Below, piece by piece: positions 49,973-58,552 of a stretch of 59,176 bases of DNA. Below the pieces are notes generated by a model. It was not told the origin of the DNA. It did no database searches and was given only the letters and a program-made list of their open reading frames with translations. Source of the stretch: JAZDOK01 sp043798715 (GTDB lineage: Bacteria > Vulcanimicrobiota > JAZDOK01); assembly GCA_043798715.1 (NCBI GenBank), contig JAZDOK010000079.1:1-59176 (forward strand), read 5' to 3'. Position numbers and translations under genes: made by a program. Every line of letters begins with the position of its first letter. Positions within the stretch are counted from its first letter, which is position 1.

Positions 49973-51232
49973 TTAACTCAGCAGGTGGACCACCAGTCCA
50001 CTGCGGAGCTTGGGCTCAAACCAGGTTGATTTCGGGGGCATGAACTTCCCGGCCTCGGCGACCCGGATGAGATCGGCGATGGAAGTCGGGAACAGGGCGA
50101 AGGCCACCTTGAACAGGCTGGAATCGACCAGCTTTTTAAGCTCCCCCAGACCACGGATGCCGCCTACAAAATCAATTCGCTTATCGGTACGGGGATTGGC
50201 GATGCCGAGCACGGGACAAAGGAGATTTTCCTGCAGAATGGAGACATCGAGGCCCGCCACCGGATCGTCCTCGATGTAGAATCCAGATCCGGCTTTCAGG
50301 CTGTACCAGCGGCCCTCCAGATACATGGCAAAAAAATGCTTCCCGGCGGGGCGATAAATATCGCTCCCTTTATCCTCAACTTCGAATTTCTCCCGGACGG
50401 ATTCAAGAAATTCCTGAGTCGAAAGGCCGTTTAAATCCTTGACCACCCGGTTGTAATCCATGATTTGCATCTGGTCATGGGGGAATATGACGGAGAGGAA
50501 ATAATTGTATTCCTCCTCGCCGGTATGATTCGGGTTCTCATTCCTGCGCCGATCCATGACCCGCGCGGCCGCCGCCGAGCGATGATGGCCGTCGGCGACG
50601 TAGAGAACGCCGATTTTTTCGAACTCTTCCATGATTTTCCGGATGAGAGCCTCATCAGAAACGACCCAGAGCGTGTGGCGGTTCCCGTCATCCGAAGTAA
50701 AGTCATTCTCCGGCTCGCCTTTCATGATGCCGGCCATGATTTCGTCAATGCTCTTTTGCGCCGGGTACGTGAGAAAAACCGGGCCGGTATTGGCATTCAG
50801 GGAGTCGACGTGGCGGGTGCGATCATCCTCTTTGTCCTGACGGGTTTCCTCATGCTTGCGAATGGTGTTTTTCTTATATTCCTCAACCGAGGCTCCGGCC
50901 ACGAGGCCGGCCTGAACGTGCTTGCCTCCCCCCGGCAGGGGCATCACCTGGCGATACACATAGAAACACGGCCTTGGATCCTTAACCAGAACGGCTTCCC
51001 GGATATAACGCTCGAAATTCTCCCTCGCCTTCGCATAGACGGCGTCATCATAAATGTTTATGCCTGGATTAAGATCTATCTCCGCCTTTGAGACGTGGAG
51101 AAAGCTTACGGGGTTGCCTTCCGCCAGATTGCGGGCTTCCGCGGAACTGAGCACGTCATAAGGCAGAGCCGCCACCATGGGGGCCAGGTCGGATCTGGGC
51201 CTGAGCCCGCGGAAGGGCATGACTTTGGCCAT
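49973..51232 (-). CDS. DUF1015 family protein, serine-operon associated
   Basis: The 419-residue protein carries the DUF1015 pattern: MAKVMPFRGLRP, ALPYDVLSSAEAR, FLHVSKAEIDL, RKHEETRQDKEDDRTRH and ADGHHRSAAA. The fold has been compared with ParB/sulfiredoxin-type proteins, among which free-serine kinases (SbnI, SerK) are known. Its place as first gene before serA and serC supports a serine-related function, possibly phosphotransfer, but this is inference. I use the ATG at 51232 with GAGAGGTG upstream. Confidence 0.88.
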   Translation of the reverse strand: MAKVMPFRGLRPRSDLAPMVAALPYDVLSSAEARNLAEGNPVSFLHVSKAEIDLNPGINIYDDAVYAKARENFERYIREAVLVKDPRPCFYVYRQVMPLPGGGKHVQAGLVAGASVEEYKKNTIRKHEETRQDKEDDRTRHVDSLNANTGPVFLTYPAQKSIDEIMAGIMKGEPENDFTSDDGNRHTLWVVSDEALIRKIMEEFEKIGVLYVADGHHRSAAAARVMDRRRNENPNHTGEEEYNYFLSVIFPHDQMQIMDYNRVVKDLNGLSTQEFLESVREKFEVEDKGSDIYRPAGKHFFAMYLEGRWYSLKAGSGFYIEDDPVAGLDVSILQENLLCPVLGIANPRTDKRIDFVGGIRGLGELKKLVDSSLFKVAFALFPTSIADLIRVAEAGKFMPPKSTWFEPKLRSGLVVHLLS

Positions 51233-51362
51233 GAAAAAACACCTCTCTTCACAAGTTTTTATCCCCGGCCAAGAGGCGCAGAGGGGAAAATATGTCAGGA
51301 ATACCAAGTATTTAGCCAACGGGCCGCCAATATCCTGCCAAAATTATTCATCATCTCAACTT

Positions 51363-51392
51363 ATTATCTCTTATAACAAGGAATCTCGTCAA
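51363..51392 (-). promoter_or_regulatory. Probable promoter of the DUF1015-serA-serC operon
   Basis: Minus strand: TTGACG (51392-51387), an 18-bp spacer, then GATAAT (51368-51363), about 130 bp before the DUF1015 start. It is a good but not perfect sigma-70 match. Confidence 0.55.
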
Positions 51393-51444
51393 CTTGGCAG
51401 AATTTACCCTCGAACGGTCATTTTGAGAATCTGGGAGTGATCGC

Positions 51445-51873
51445 ATGTCAAAAATGAATACGCTGATGCTCAATCAGGACATCCCTGCCGGACAACCCTG
51501 GTCCGATGTGCTATCCGGTTCCATGTGGATCGCTTTCGGGGTGCTCTTCCTGGTCTCCCTCCTTATGGTTTTCAAGAATCTTTCGAGTATGAAAAAGGGC
51601 AAAACATATTACCGCTATTCCATGTACACCTTTATAATCATGGCCTTCGAGAGCCTTTTGTTCCTCATCTATGGACTCATCATCTCAAAATGCTGCGATT
51701 ATCTCTTAAACCACGAAACATTCACTCGGGTCTTTTTCATCTCTTTCTCCGTAATAACGACCCTCCTCATCCTGATCTGCTTCGTGTTTGTGTTCAAGTA
51801 CCTTCAGGATCTCCGAAAGGCCTGCAAAGATTCCAACATGACGCTCTGGCAGAGCTTTTTCAAAGAGCCGTAG
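51445..51873 (+). CDS. Small polytopic membrane protein, unknown
   Basis: The 142-residue protein has three hydrophobic helices (about residues 28-46, 62-82 and 95-118), a positively charged loop after the first (SSMKKGKTYYR) and a short C-terminal tail. There is no known motif. The start follows GGGAGTG weakly. It diverges from DUF1015 and converges on lpdA, with a palindrome between them. Confidence 0.65.
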   Translation: MSKMNTLMLNQDIPAGQPWSDVLSGSMWIAFGVLFLVSLLMVFKNLSSMKKGKTYYRYSMYTFIIMAFESLLFLIYGLIISKCCDYLLNHETFTRVFFISFSVITTLLILICFVFVFKYLQDLRKACKDSNMTLWQSFFKEP

Positions 51874-51895
51874 AAATTCCCAACATGATTGTGCC

Positions 51896-51923
51896 GTAGG
51901 GGCACGTTGCAACGTGCCCCTAC
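51896..51923. repeat. 28-bp perfect palindrome
   Basis: A perfect inverted repeat: GTAGGGGCACGTTG followed directly by its complement. It covers the lpdA stop codon (51920-51922) and follows the membrane-protein stop. It lacks a T tract, so it is more likely a dispersed palindromic repeat of the GTAGGGGC type than a terminator, though it could do both. Confidence 0.8.
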
Positions 51924-53302
51924 ACCGCATGGAGCGGGATTCCCAGGGCGGAAAGAGCCCCTTCCATCATTGCCTCGGTGAAGGTGGGGTGCGGATGGAC
52001 GGCCCCGGCGACGTCGGAGAGGGTAAGGCGCTGTTTTACAGCCAGCAGGGCCTCTCCCACCAGGTCGGTGGCGTGAGCGCCGATCAGATGGACTCCCTGA
52101 ATCTCCCCGTTCTTTCTCAAGGCTACTATTTTGACCATTCCTTCTATCTTCCCCGCCGCCTGCGCCTTCCCCAAAGCCCGAAACGGGAAGGAACCCGTGA
52201 CCGTCTCCAGTTTTCTTTCACTTGCCTCCTCCCCGGAGAGCCCCACGGAGGCGATTTCCGGGAAGGTAAAAATACAATTGGGGATGGCGCGGTCGTCCAT
52301 CTCCTCTCGGCCGCCCAGGGCGTTTTCCGCCGCCGTGAGGCCCTCATGGGAGGCCGCATGGGCCAGGAGGTGCCCCCCTATTAGATCTCCGACGGCATAG
52401 ACGCCGGGGACACCAGTCTCCATCCTTGGATTAACTGCGACAAAACCCTTCGCATCGGTCCGCACCCCGGCGTCTTCAAGCCCCAGATTCCGGCTGCGAG
52501 GCGCTCTTCCCAGTGCTACAATGGCGCGGGAGGCGGTGAGGCTCTCCCCGCCGGATATTTTCGCCGTGACGCCTAAGTCCGTAAGTTCAAGGCTCTCGAC
52601 CGGACTGCCGGTCAGAATCCTGATTTTGCGTTTTTTAAACTCCCTCGAAAGCTCCCTCCCTATATCCTCGTCCACTCCCGGGAGAATCCGGGGGAGCATT
52701 TCAATGATGGTGACCGAAGAGCCCAGCGATGAAAACAATGAGGCCATCTCCACTCCGATCACGCCGCCTCCCACGATGAGGAGGCTTGGAGGAATCTCCC
52801 TCCAGGACAGGGCTTCTTCCCCGCTTACAATCCGCTCCTGGTCAAAAGGAAAAACAGGCGGCTTAAGTGGATTCGAGCCGGTGGCCAGGATGATCGCGTC
52901 AGCTTCAAGTTTAAGGGGCTCCTCCCCCTCCTTCTCCACCAGGACTTCCCTCCGGGAAAGAAGCCTCCCGTGCCCCCTCACCAGTCTGACGCCCCTCTTT
53001 TGGAAAAGAAAATCAACGCCCTTCCTGAGCTGAGAGACTATGCGGTCCTTCCGCTCGACCATGGCCGGATAGTTCAGACTGAACGACGGCACTTCCACCC
53101 CGAAAGCTCCGGCCTCCCGCACGATGTTGACGACCTCGGCTGAGGAGAGCAGGCTCTTGGTGGGGATACAACCCCGGTTGAGGCAGACGCCGCCCAGAGA
53201 TTCCTCCTCCACGACGGTGACTGAAGATCCTCTCTGGGCCGCCCTCAAGGCGGCGACATATCCTCCCGGGCCGCCTCCTATGACGACAACTCCTTCAGGC
53301 AT
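51920..53302 (-). CDS. lpdA: Dihydrolipoamide dehydrogenase
   Basis: The 460-residue flavoprotein disulfide reductase has FAD motif GGGPGGYVAALRAAQ, redox pair GGVCLNRGCIPTKSLL, NAD motif VGGGVIGVEMASLFSSLG, and the C-terminal His-Glu pair in HPHPTFTEAM. It regenerates lipoyl groups of 2-oxoacid dehydrogenases or the glycine cleavage system. None of those partner genes is nearby. It overlaps the upstream membrane gene by 8 bp. Its final codons run into the 28-bp palindrome. Confidence 0.95.
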   Translation of the reverse strand: MPEGVVVIGGGPGGYVAALRAAQRGSSVTVVEEESLGGVCLNRGCIPTKSLLSSAEVVNIVREAGAFGVEVPSFSLNYPAMVERKDRIVSQLRKGVDFLFQKRGVRLVRGHGRLLSRREVLVEKEGEEPLKLEADAIILATGSNPLKPPVFPFDQERIVSGEEALSWREIPPSLLIVGGGVIGVEMASLFSSLGSSVTIIEMLPRILPGVDEDIGRELSREFKKRKIRILTGSPVESLELTDLGVTAKISGGESLTASRAIVALGRAPRSRNLGLEDAGVRTDAKGFVAVNPRMETGVPGVYAVGDLIGGHLLAHAASHEGLTAAENALGGREEMDDRAIPNCIFTFPEIASVGLSGEEASERKLETVTGSFPFRALGKAQAAGKIEGMVKIVALRKNGEIQGVHLIGAHATDLVGEALLAVKQRLTLSDVAGAVHPHPTFTEAMMEGALSALGIPLHAV

Positions 53303-54392
53303 CCTGCCACCCCTCCCCGGCTATGAAATGACGGACTTCCGAGGTCAGCCAGCGGGCCCTCTCCCTGTCGGGAAGCCGGAAAGAGATGATGTTTAAGTCC
53401 GACAGGATCTGAAATACCGGCCCCCGGAGGCCCTGGTAGTAGCGGACTTCCTCCACCCTGTCCATCGGAATCCTCCTGTTGACGAATGGAAGATTCCAGA
53501 AGCTCTCGCGAAAATCAACCCCCTCATTCGAGACTTTGAAATAAATCCTGTAACCGGCGATGATGAGGATAATCCCCGGAACGAGGACCGCAAACCAATC
53601 ATAAAAGAAATAATTCCCTCGCTCGCTGCACCAGGCGTAGAAGGATCCCCCATCCGCCTGCCAGGGAACGAAGGTCAGGAGGAGAAGGAGAATAGAAACC
53701 GTCAGGATCTCCATCAGGAATCCGGCCGTCGCTATGCCCCAGGAATATTCCCGGCCGCTTCGAAGGTCAACTTCCTTCATCCGAAGGAGGGCGGGGCGCG
53801 GCACGCGCGGGCCGATCATCTGGGGATACTTTTTCACCCTTTCCCGATAGGGCAGGTCGAGGTCGGCACTCTCGATGACCATCTCCCCTTCCTCGCCGGA
53901 GGCATCCACCAGCGGGGCGTCCAGGAATTTTGCCAATTCCTCCGCCAGGGCCCGCATCTCAAGCTGATGGTACATGGAGCGCTCTATCAGATACTGGTAT
54001 CTCCCGTCCACCAGGAAAACCAGCCAGTCCTCAACGGGAACGGAACGCCGGACGGCATCCAGCCGCCCCAGGCGGATCGAGGGTGGGGATTTCCAGCGAA
54101 AAGTGAGACTCTTGCGAAAAAGACCGTCCTGCATGGTCAGCGAATCGGCGACGGCCAGGATTTTTTTCCGGGTCTGGAAAATCAGATAAAGCCCCACCAA
54201 CACCAGAACGGCAGCCAGAAATGCAGCCGGCCTAAAGCTTCCCCAGGGTAACTCTATAAACTTTCCCGCGATATACTGCAGCGGAAAAACCCCGACGATG
54301 GCGAAGAAAATCAGAAAAATCCCCAGATCCCTGTTGACATCGGAGGGGAGATAAAGTTCCAGGGAATCCTTCGTCTTTCTGGCAACCCTCAT
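53295..54392 (-). CDS. Membrane protein with two PH-like segments, unknown
   Basis: The 365-residue protein has two pairs of hydrophobic helices (about residues 22-72 and 222-290). Each pair is followed by a beta-rich soluble part in which an aromatic-and-basic strand pattern (FRWKSPPSIRLGRLDAVRR; VDFRESFWNLPFVNRRIP) resembles bacterial PH domains. This is a structural impression, not a firm match. It overlaps the FlhB-FlhA fusion by 4 nt and lpdA by 8 nt, so it is made from the same message. It could place the fusion protein at the membrane. Confidence 0.6.
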   Translation of the reverse strand: MRVARKTKDSLELYLPSDVNRDLGIFLIFFAIVGVFPLQYIAGKFIELPWGSFRPAAFLAAVLVLVGLYLIFQTRKKILAVADSLTMQDGLFRKSLTFRWKSPPSIRLGRLDAVRRSVPVEDWLVFLVDGRYQYLIERSMYHQLEMRALAEELAKFLDAPLVDASGEEGEMVIESADLDLPYRERVKKYPQMIGPRVPRPALLRMKEVDLRSGREYSWGIATAGFLMEILTVSILLLLLTFVPWQADGGSFYAWCSERGNYFFYDWFAVLVPGIILIIAGYRIYFKVSNEGVDFRESFWNLPFVNRRIPMDRVEEVRYYQGLRGPVFQILSDLNIISFRLPDRERARWLTSEVRHFIAGEGWQDA

Positions 54393-55693
54393 AGAGCGCT
54401 TACCTGGGGAAAGCTGATCGTCCCGACGGAACGAATGTCAGCCAGAGGGGTGATCTCATTGTAAGAGAGGACCGGGAGAGCGGGGAAGGAGCTCTCTACC
54501 AGTCGTCGCAGGAAACGCCGAAGAGACGGGCTGGCCAGAATAACCGGGTAGTACCCAAGCGAGGCCGTCCTCTCGAGTTGACCGCCGATGACGGTCAGGA
54601 TCGTAAGGGCATCTTCCGGTGAGAGGGAGAGCCAGCGCACTCCCGCCGTCTCCTGGAGCGATCCCAGAATTTTCTCCTCCACCTCCGGGGAGAGAAGGAG
54701 AACATTGATCTGCCCCTCCCGGCCCTGATATTTCTGGCAGAGATAAAAAGCGAAGGAAGTCCGTACATACTCTGTAAGCAGATCGGGATCGTTGGTGCGA
54801 TCCAGGTGCTCCAGGATCCCCTCAAGAATGGTCCCCATGTCACGGATGGAGACGTGCTCACGCAGAAGGTTCCTGAGAATCAGCCTGAGGGCGGGAATCG
54901 AGAAGTGTACGGGAAACAGCTCCTTCACCAGGCCGGGATTGGTCCTGCGATAATTTTCCAGTAGCGCCTCAGTCTCATGGTAGCCCAGAAGCTCGGGAGC
55001 CCGGAAATGGATGGCCTGCTTCAGCTTGTTCAGGAGGGGGAGAAAGTCTTCAGTCGAATTGACGGCGATCTCCATTTCCCCGTCTCCCGAAGGTACCTCC
55101 TTTATTTTCAGGAGATAGGCGTTTTCCCGTATATGCGGATTCAGGCGCACCTCGACCGGCGGGATGATCAGACCCAGATCCAGCGCCACCCTCTGCCGAA
55201 GAGAGGCCAGAGCTTCGGCAAGCAGGCCTTCCCGCTCCATGAGGGCCGAGCCCAGTTCCACCGAGACCGGGGGAACCCGCAGGGAAGGCGCCATTTCAGA
55301 GGCCAGAGCCTCTACCGACTCTTTGAGAGCCGATTTTTTCCTGCTTCTCAGGCGGATATAACGCACAAAATTGGAGGAAGGCTTTGTCTTGTAGAGGATG
55401 GCCAGCGCGTAAGCCACCGGCCGGTAATACTTTTCGGGGATTTCCTCTCCTACCTCGATGTGAGGATACATCTCCATCTCCAGAGCCATGTTCTCGACGA
55501 TGGGGATGCCCATCTCCTGGGCGGCCCAGATGAGCCTCACCGCCTCCCGCTTTCTCCCTTTGGCCAGGAGAATCGGCGTTTGCCCCGGAGCGTATTTGAA
55601 GGCCAGGGCCAGATCCGTTCCCTTGATGAGCAGGATTTCCGCTCCCGCGATCGAGGCAGTAATCTTCTGTTCCATACAGCCCACCCCTTTCAT
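54389..55693 (-). CDS. Soluble fusion of FlhB and FlhA cytoplasmic domains
   Basis: This 434-residue protein has no membrane helix. Residues 24-105 align with the FlhB/SctU C-terminal domain (LALAFKYAP, PILLAKGRKREAVRLIWAAQ, GIPIVENMALEMEMY, IEVGEEIPEKYYRPVAYALA), but the autocleavage NPTH motif before it is absent (IKGT). Residues 125-434 align with the FlhA/SctV cytoplasmic domain (RQRVALDLGLIIPPVEV, LRNLLREHVSIRDMGTILEG, PVILASPSLRRFLRR, LPVLSYNEI). Both are docking parts of the type III export gate. No other flagellar or type III genes are in the window. AGGAGG lies 5 nt before the ATG at 55693. Confidence 0.87.
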   Translation of the reverse strand: MKGVGCMEQKITASIAGAEILLIKGTDLALAFKYAPGQTPILLAKGRKREAVRLIWAAQEMGIPIVENMALEMEMYPHIEVGEEIPEKYYRPVAYALAILYKTKPSSNFVRYIRLRSRKKSALKESVEALASEMAPSLRVPPVSVELGSALMEREGLLAEALASLRQRVALDLGLIIPPVEVRLNPHIRENAYLLKIKEVPSGDGEMEIAVNSTEDFLPLLNKLKQAIHFRAPELLGYHETEALLENYRRTNPGLVKELFPVHFSIPALRLILRNLLREHVSIRDMGTILEGILEHLDRTNDPDLLTEYVRTSFAFYLCQKYQGREGQINVLLLSPEVEEKILGSLQETAGVRWLSLSPEDALTILTVIGGQLERTASLGYYPVILASPSLRRFLRRLVESSFPALPVLSYNEITPLADIRSVGTISFPQVSAL

Positions 55694-55751
55694 TTTTGCC
55701 TCCTGACGCTTTCTACGCAAACGCCCTGTATTCCTCTCACGGAATGTCCAT

Positions 55752-55809
55752 TTGTTAACAAAAAGTTAACAAATTATGCCTTTACTTTTACCCCTCGTAA
55801 TGCTATGAT
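55752..55809 (+). promoter_or_regulatory. Promoter with upstream TTGTTAAC palindrome
   Basis: TTGTTAAC (55752-55759) and GTTAACAA (55765-55772) form a perfect inverted repeat spaced by AAAAA. It lies just upstream of a plus-strand promoter, TTTACT (55781-55786), 17 bp, TATGAT (55804-55809). The gene starts at 55866. The region also separates the divergent FlhB-FlhA fusion gene, so one regulator could control both sides. Confidence 0.65.
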
Positions 55810-55865
55810 AGGTGCAGATAGATGGCAGCGCCCACAGGCGCTCCTCATCCTGGAGGTGGCTCTTT

Positions 55866-56288
55866 ATGGTTGATTTGCAAGGTATCGGAGGGAATGGTCT
55901 CGCACCGCTTTCTTCCCGCGGCGGTGATTCGCATTCCATTCCTCCGAAAGTGGAAGAATCGCTGACTTCGGCTCCTCATGGAGCGGACGAAGTCTTTATG
56001 GGAACACCTTACCGGGAAGCGACGGCCAGGCCGGAAGCTCCTCCCCAGGCCGCTCCTCCGCTCGCGTCCGCCCTCCCGCAGGATGCGAAAGCGAGCTTAG
56101 GCGCTTCTTCCCAGCTCTTTGCTTCAGAAGGGTATTTTCTGAGCGGCATAGCAGGAGTTCCAGCACAGGACAAAGAATTCCCTGGTGATGATCTGGCGAT
56201 TAACAGCCCCTTTACAGTTAATAAGGAACAGGGTTTCATCTCTGCCACCGGGCAGCCGCTCAACTACAAGTTCATTTTCCAGGAATAA
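55866..56288 (+). CDS. Ser/Pro-rich small protein, unknown, signal-less
   Basis: The 140-residue protein is poor in regular structure over its first 100 residues (LSSRGGDSHSIPPKVEE, then Ala/Pro-rich PEAPPQAAPP). A short ordered end follows (FTVNKEQGFISATGQPL). It has no signal peptide or cysteine. A disordered, Ser-rich N-terminus without hydrophobic core is what type III-exported proteins show; this is only suggestive. I use the ATG at 55866, with GGAGG 9 nt upstream. It precedes the second radical SAM gene and could be its substrate or partner. Confidence 0.6.
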   Translation: MVDLQGIGGNGLAPLSSRGGDSHSIPPKVEESLTSAPHGADEVFMGTPYREATARPEAPPQAAPPLASALPQDAKASLGASSQLFASEGYFLSGIAGVPAQDKEFPGDDLAINSPFTVNKEQGFISATGQPLNYKFIFQE

Positions 56289-56376
56289 AGTCCTGGCCAT
56301 TATTCCTTCGGTTAGAAAGAGGGGGAACGGCTCCAAAACAGAAGTCGAACCCTCTCTTCGTTTTTGAGGTCAATCG

Positions 56377-57681
56377 ATGTCGGACCTTTTACAGCGATTC
56401 ACGGGACGCAAGGAGTATTTCGGCTCCCTCATCTACGACCGCCGCCGCGGGGAATACATCCCCTTTGACTGGGATGCCACCTATATCTTCGAAGAGACAA
56501 AAAAACACTCTCTGAACGAAATCTTTTCCAACTTGAACGGAAAAATCTCTCCGCAAAGTTTTCAGACATTCGTTCAGCTCAGCCAGAGCATCGAACTCAT
56601 CAACGAGGAAGGGCGCTTCGTCGGCGAGATACTCCCGGGACAGCCCATCCCCCACATCCTCTCGGCGCCGCTTCGAGTCCACCTGTCGGTGACGGGGAGC
56701 TGCCCCCTGAAATGCCGCCACTGCTCTCTCCCTCCGAAGGATTCGGCTCACCATGAACTCTCTCTCGATGAAATGCGCAACATCATGAGGCAGCTCGCCG
56801 CCATGGGGACCTGCGAGGTCGTGCTGGGCGGAGGAGAGCCATTTTACCGCGACGATCTCGACGCCGTCGTCCTGGCCGCGCGGGAATGCTCCCTGGATGT
56901 TTCCCTCTCGACCAGTGGGCTCTTCGTGACGCGGAACATGGCCAGGAAGATCGCGGAAATCGGCTTGAAATCAATAAAATTCAGCTTTGACGGCGCCTCG
57001 GAAAAATCCTATGACTATCTTAGAGGCAAGGGCACCTATCGGAGAGCCATGCGTGGCATAAAAATTATACGGGAGGTCTTCGGGGAAACCACCGTCAAAA
57101 TGCACACCGTCGCCATGAAACCCAATCTGGGAGAACTGATTCCCCTCCTCAAAACTTCGCAGAAGCTCGGTTTCAACAACTGGTCCGTGGACTTCGTCCG
57201 GCCGGTCGGGAGTGTCCCTCCCGCCTCCCCCCTCCTCTTGTCCGACACGGAAATACTGGAAGCCTGGAGCACCCTCCTCCGCCTCCAGGAAAACTCCTCC
57301 ACGAATATCGAATTTTACCAGTTCCCCTCCCGCTCCGGGAAAAAGACCATCTACCGGGGCTTCGGCTGTGTGGGAGGAAACCTTTACGCCCATATAGACC
57401 CTTATGGCAACATGCTCCCCTGCTCCTACCTGAGGGGCTTTATCCCCTCCTCCAATGTGCGCCAGCGCCCGATCAAAGAGATCTGGGTTGAGAGCGAAGG
57501 TTTCAAGACAATTCGAAATCTTCCGGGTAACGAACTGTGCCTGAAATGCGAGTTCTTCAAGACCTGCCGGGGGGGATGCCGGGCCCGGGCCGCCGCCCAG
57601 GGCAACATCACGGCCACCGACCCCGTCTGCTTCAAGCTCCACCTTCCGACCGCCGTCCTTGCCGAATCGGCCAAGTTGTAG
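56377..57681 (+). CDS. Radical SAM/SPASM protein with N-terminal RRE-like region
   Basis: The 434-residue protein has an N-terminal region of about 90 residues (FGSLIYDRRRGEYIPF and on) that resembles the peptide-recognition (RRE/PqqD-like) fold seen on some maturases. The radical SAM motif is SCPLKCRHC, with LGGGEPFYRDD. A SPASM domain follows (GCVGGNLYAHIDPYGNMLPC, then CLKCEFFKTCRGGC). It should modify a peptide or protein. The 140-residue gene just upstream is the only nearby candidate substrate; I found no small Cys/Gly peptide gene next to it. Confidence 0.88.
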   Translation: MSDLLQRFTGRKEYFGSLIYDRRRGEYIPFDWDATYIFEETKKHSLNEIFSNLNGKISPQSFQTFVQLSQSIELINEEGRFVGEILPGQPIPHILSAPLRVHLSVTGSCPLKCRHCSLPPKDSAHHELSLDEMRNIMRQLAAMGTCEVVLGGGEPFYRDDLDAVVLAARECSLDVSLSTSGLFVTRNMARKIAEIGLKSIKFSFDGASEKSYDYLRGKGTYRRAMRGIKIIREVFGETTVKMHTVAMKPNLGELIPLLKTSQKLGFNNWSVDFVRPVGSVPPASPLLLSDTEILEAWSTLLRLQENSSTNIEFYQFPSRSGKKTIYRGFGCVGGNLYAHIDPYGNMLPCSYLRGFIPSSNVRQRPIKEIWVESEGFKTIRNLPGNELCLKCEFFKTCRGGCRARAAAQGNITATDPVCFKLHLPTAVLAESAKL

Positions 57682-57763
57682 AAGAGCCTGAAACCAAAGG
57701 CGCAGCAGGTGTGAGATTCGCGTCTTACCGTAAAATCAGCGGCAATTGAAAGGGGGAAGAGTG

Positions 57764-58513
57764 ATGAGAGGACAGCAAGTGCTGGGAAAAATAGTCGACG
57801 CAAACATAAGGGAATGGATGAAGAGAGAGGAAAGTTTTATAAAGCGTCAAAGAGAAAAGGAACTGGCCGAGCCATTGCCGCTCATTACCATATCCCGTGA
57901 CCGGGGCAGCGGAGGCGGCAAGATCGCGAAATTTCTTGCCGATAAAATCGGTTTCACCCTGATAGACAAAGAATTTCTGGAACATATAGCGAAAAGGGCT
58001 GAAGTCCGCAAAGAAGTCGTGGCCCTGGTTGAGGAGAAAGCCCGGCAAAGTATCTTCAAATGGCTGACAACCCTTAAAAAAACCGAAAAACTTTCCCCTA
58101 ATGAGTATTTCAATCATCTTCTTGAAGTCGTGACCGCGATTTCCCAGCTCGGGGGAGCTATTCTGGTGGGACGCGGTGCTAATTTTATTCTCGAACCGAA
58201 AACGGCCCTCCGGGTCAGGATCGTATGCCCCCTGGCTGTTAGAATTCAAAAATTCGTAGAAGCCGACAAAACCACTCCAAAAGCGGCGGAAAAGATCATC
58301 GTGAAAAAAGATGACGAGAGAAAGGCCTTTGTCGGGGAGTGGTTCAGGAAAGATATCAATGATCCGGACTACTATGACCTGGAAATCAATACGAATTTTC
58401 TTGACATTGAAACAGCCGCAGCCTTGATTTTACACGCCTATAATAAGAAATTCAATTTGCCGGAAAAAGAAATCGGGATTCGCCTGGCCAGAAAATCAGG
58501 ACCGCAGACTTAA
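57764..58513 (+). CDS. Cytidylate kinase-like family protein
   Basis: The 249-residue protein has a P-loop variant ITISRDRGSGGGKIAKFLAD, the DKEFLEHIAKRAEV segment, and ILVGRGANFIL, the usual pattern of the cytidylate-kinase-like (PF13189) family. The family is often found in environmental bacteria and its nucleotide substrate is not established. I use the ATG at 57764 with AAAGGGGGAAG before it; a TTG at 57746 is an alternative but lies within that ribosome-binding site. Confidence 0.87.
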   Translation: MRGQQVLGKIVDANIREWMKREESFIKRQREKELAEPLPLITISRDRGSGGGKIAKFLADKIGFTLIDKEFLEHIAKRAEVRKEVVALVEEKARQSIFKWLTTLKKTEKLSPNEYFNHLLEVVTAISQLGGAILVGRGANFILEPKTALRVRIVCPLAVRIQKFVEADKTTPKAAEKIIVKKDDERKAFVGEWFRKDINDPDYYDLEINTNFLDIETAAALILHAYNKKFNLPEKEIGIRLARKSGPQT

Positions 58514-58552
58514 GTTACGGGATCCGGTTTAAATAAATCAGAGGGGCACCGA

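Noticed and set aside
56289..56376. Second RiPP precursor next to the 56377 radical SAM gene
   Set aside because: No short frame with ribosome-binding site and peptide-like core was found in the gap; only a weak long-loop hairpin is present.
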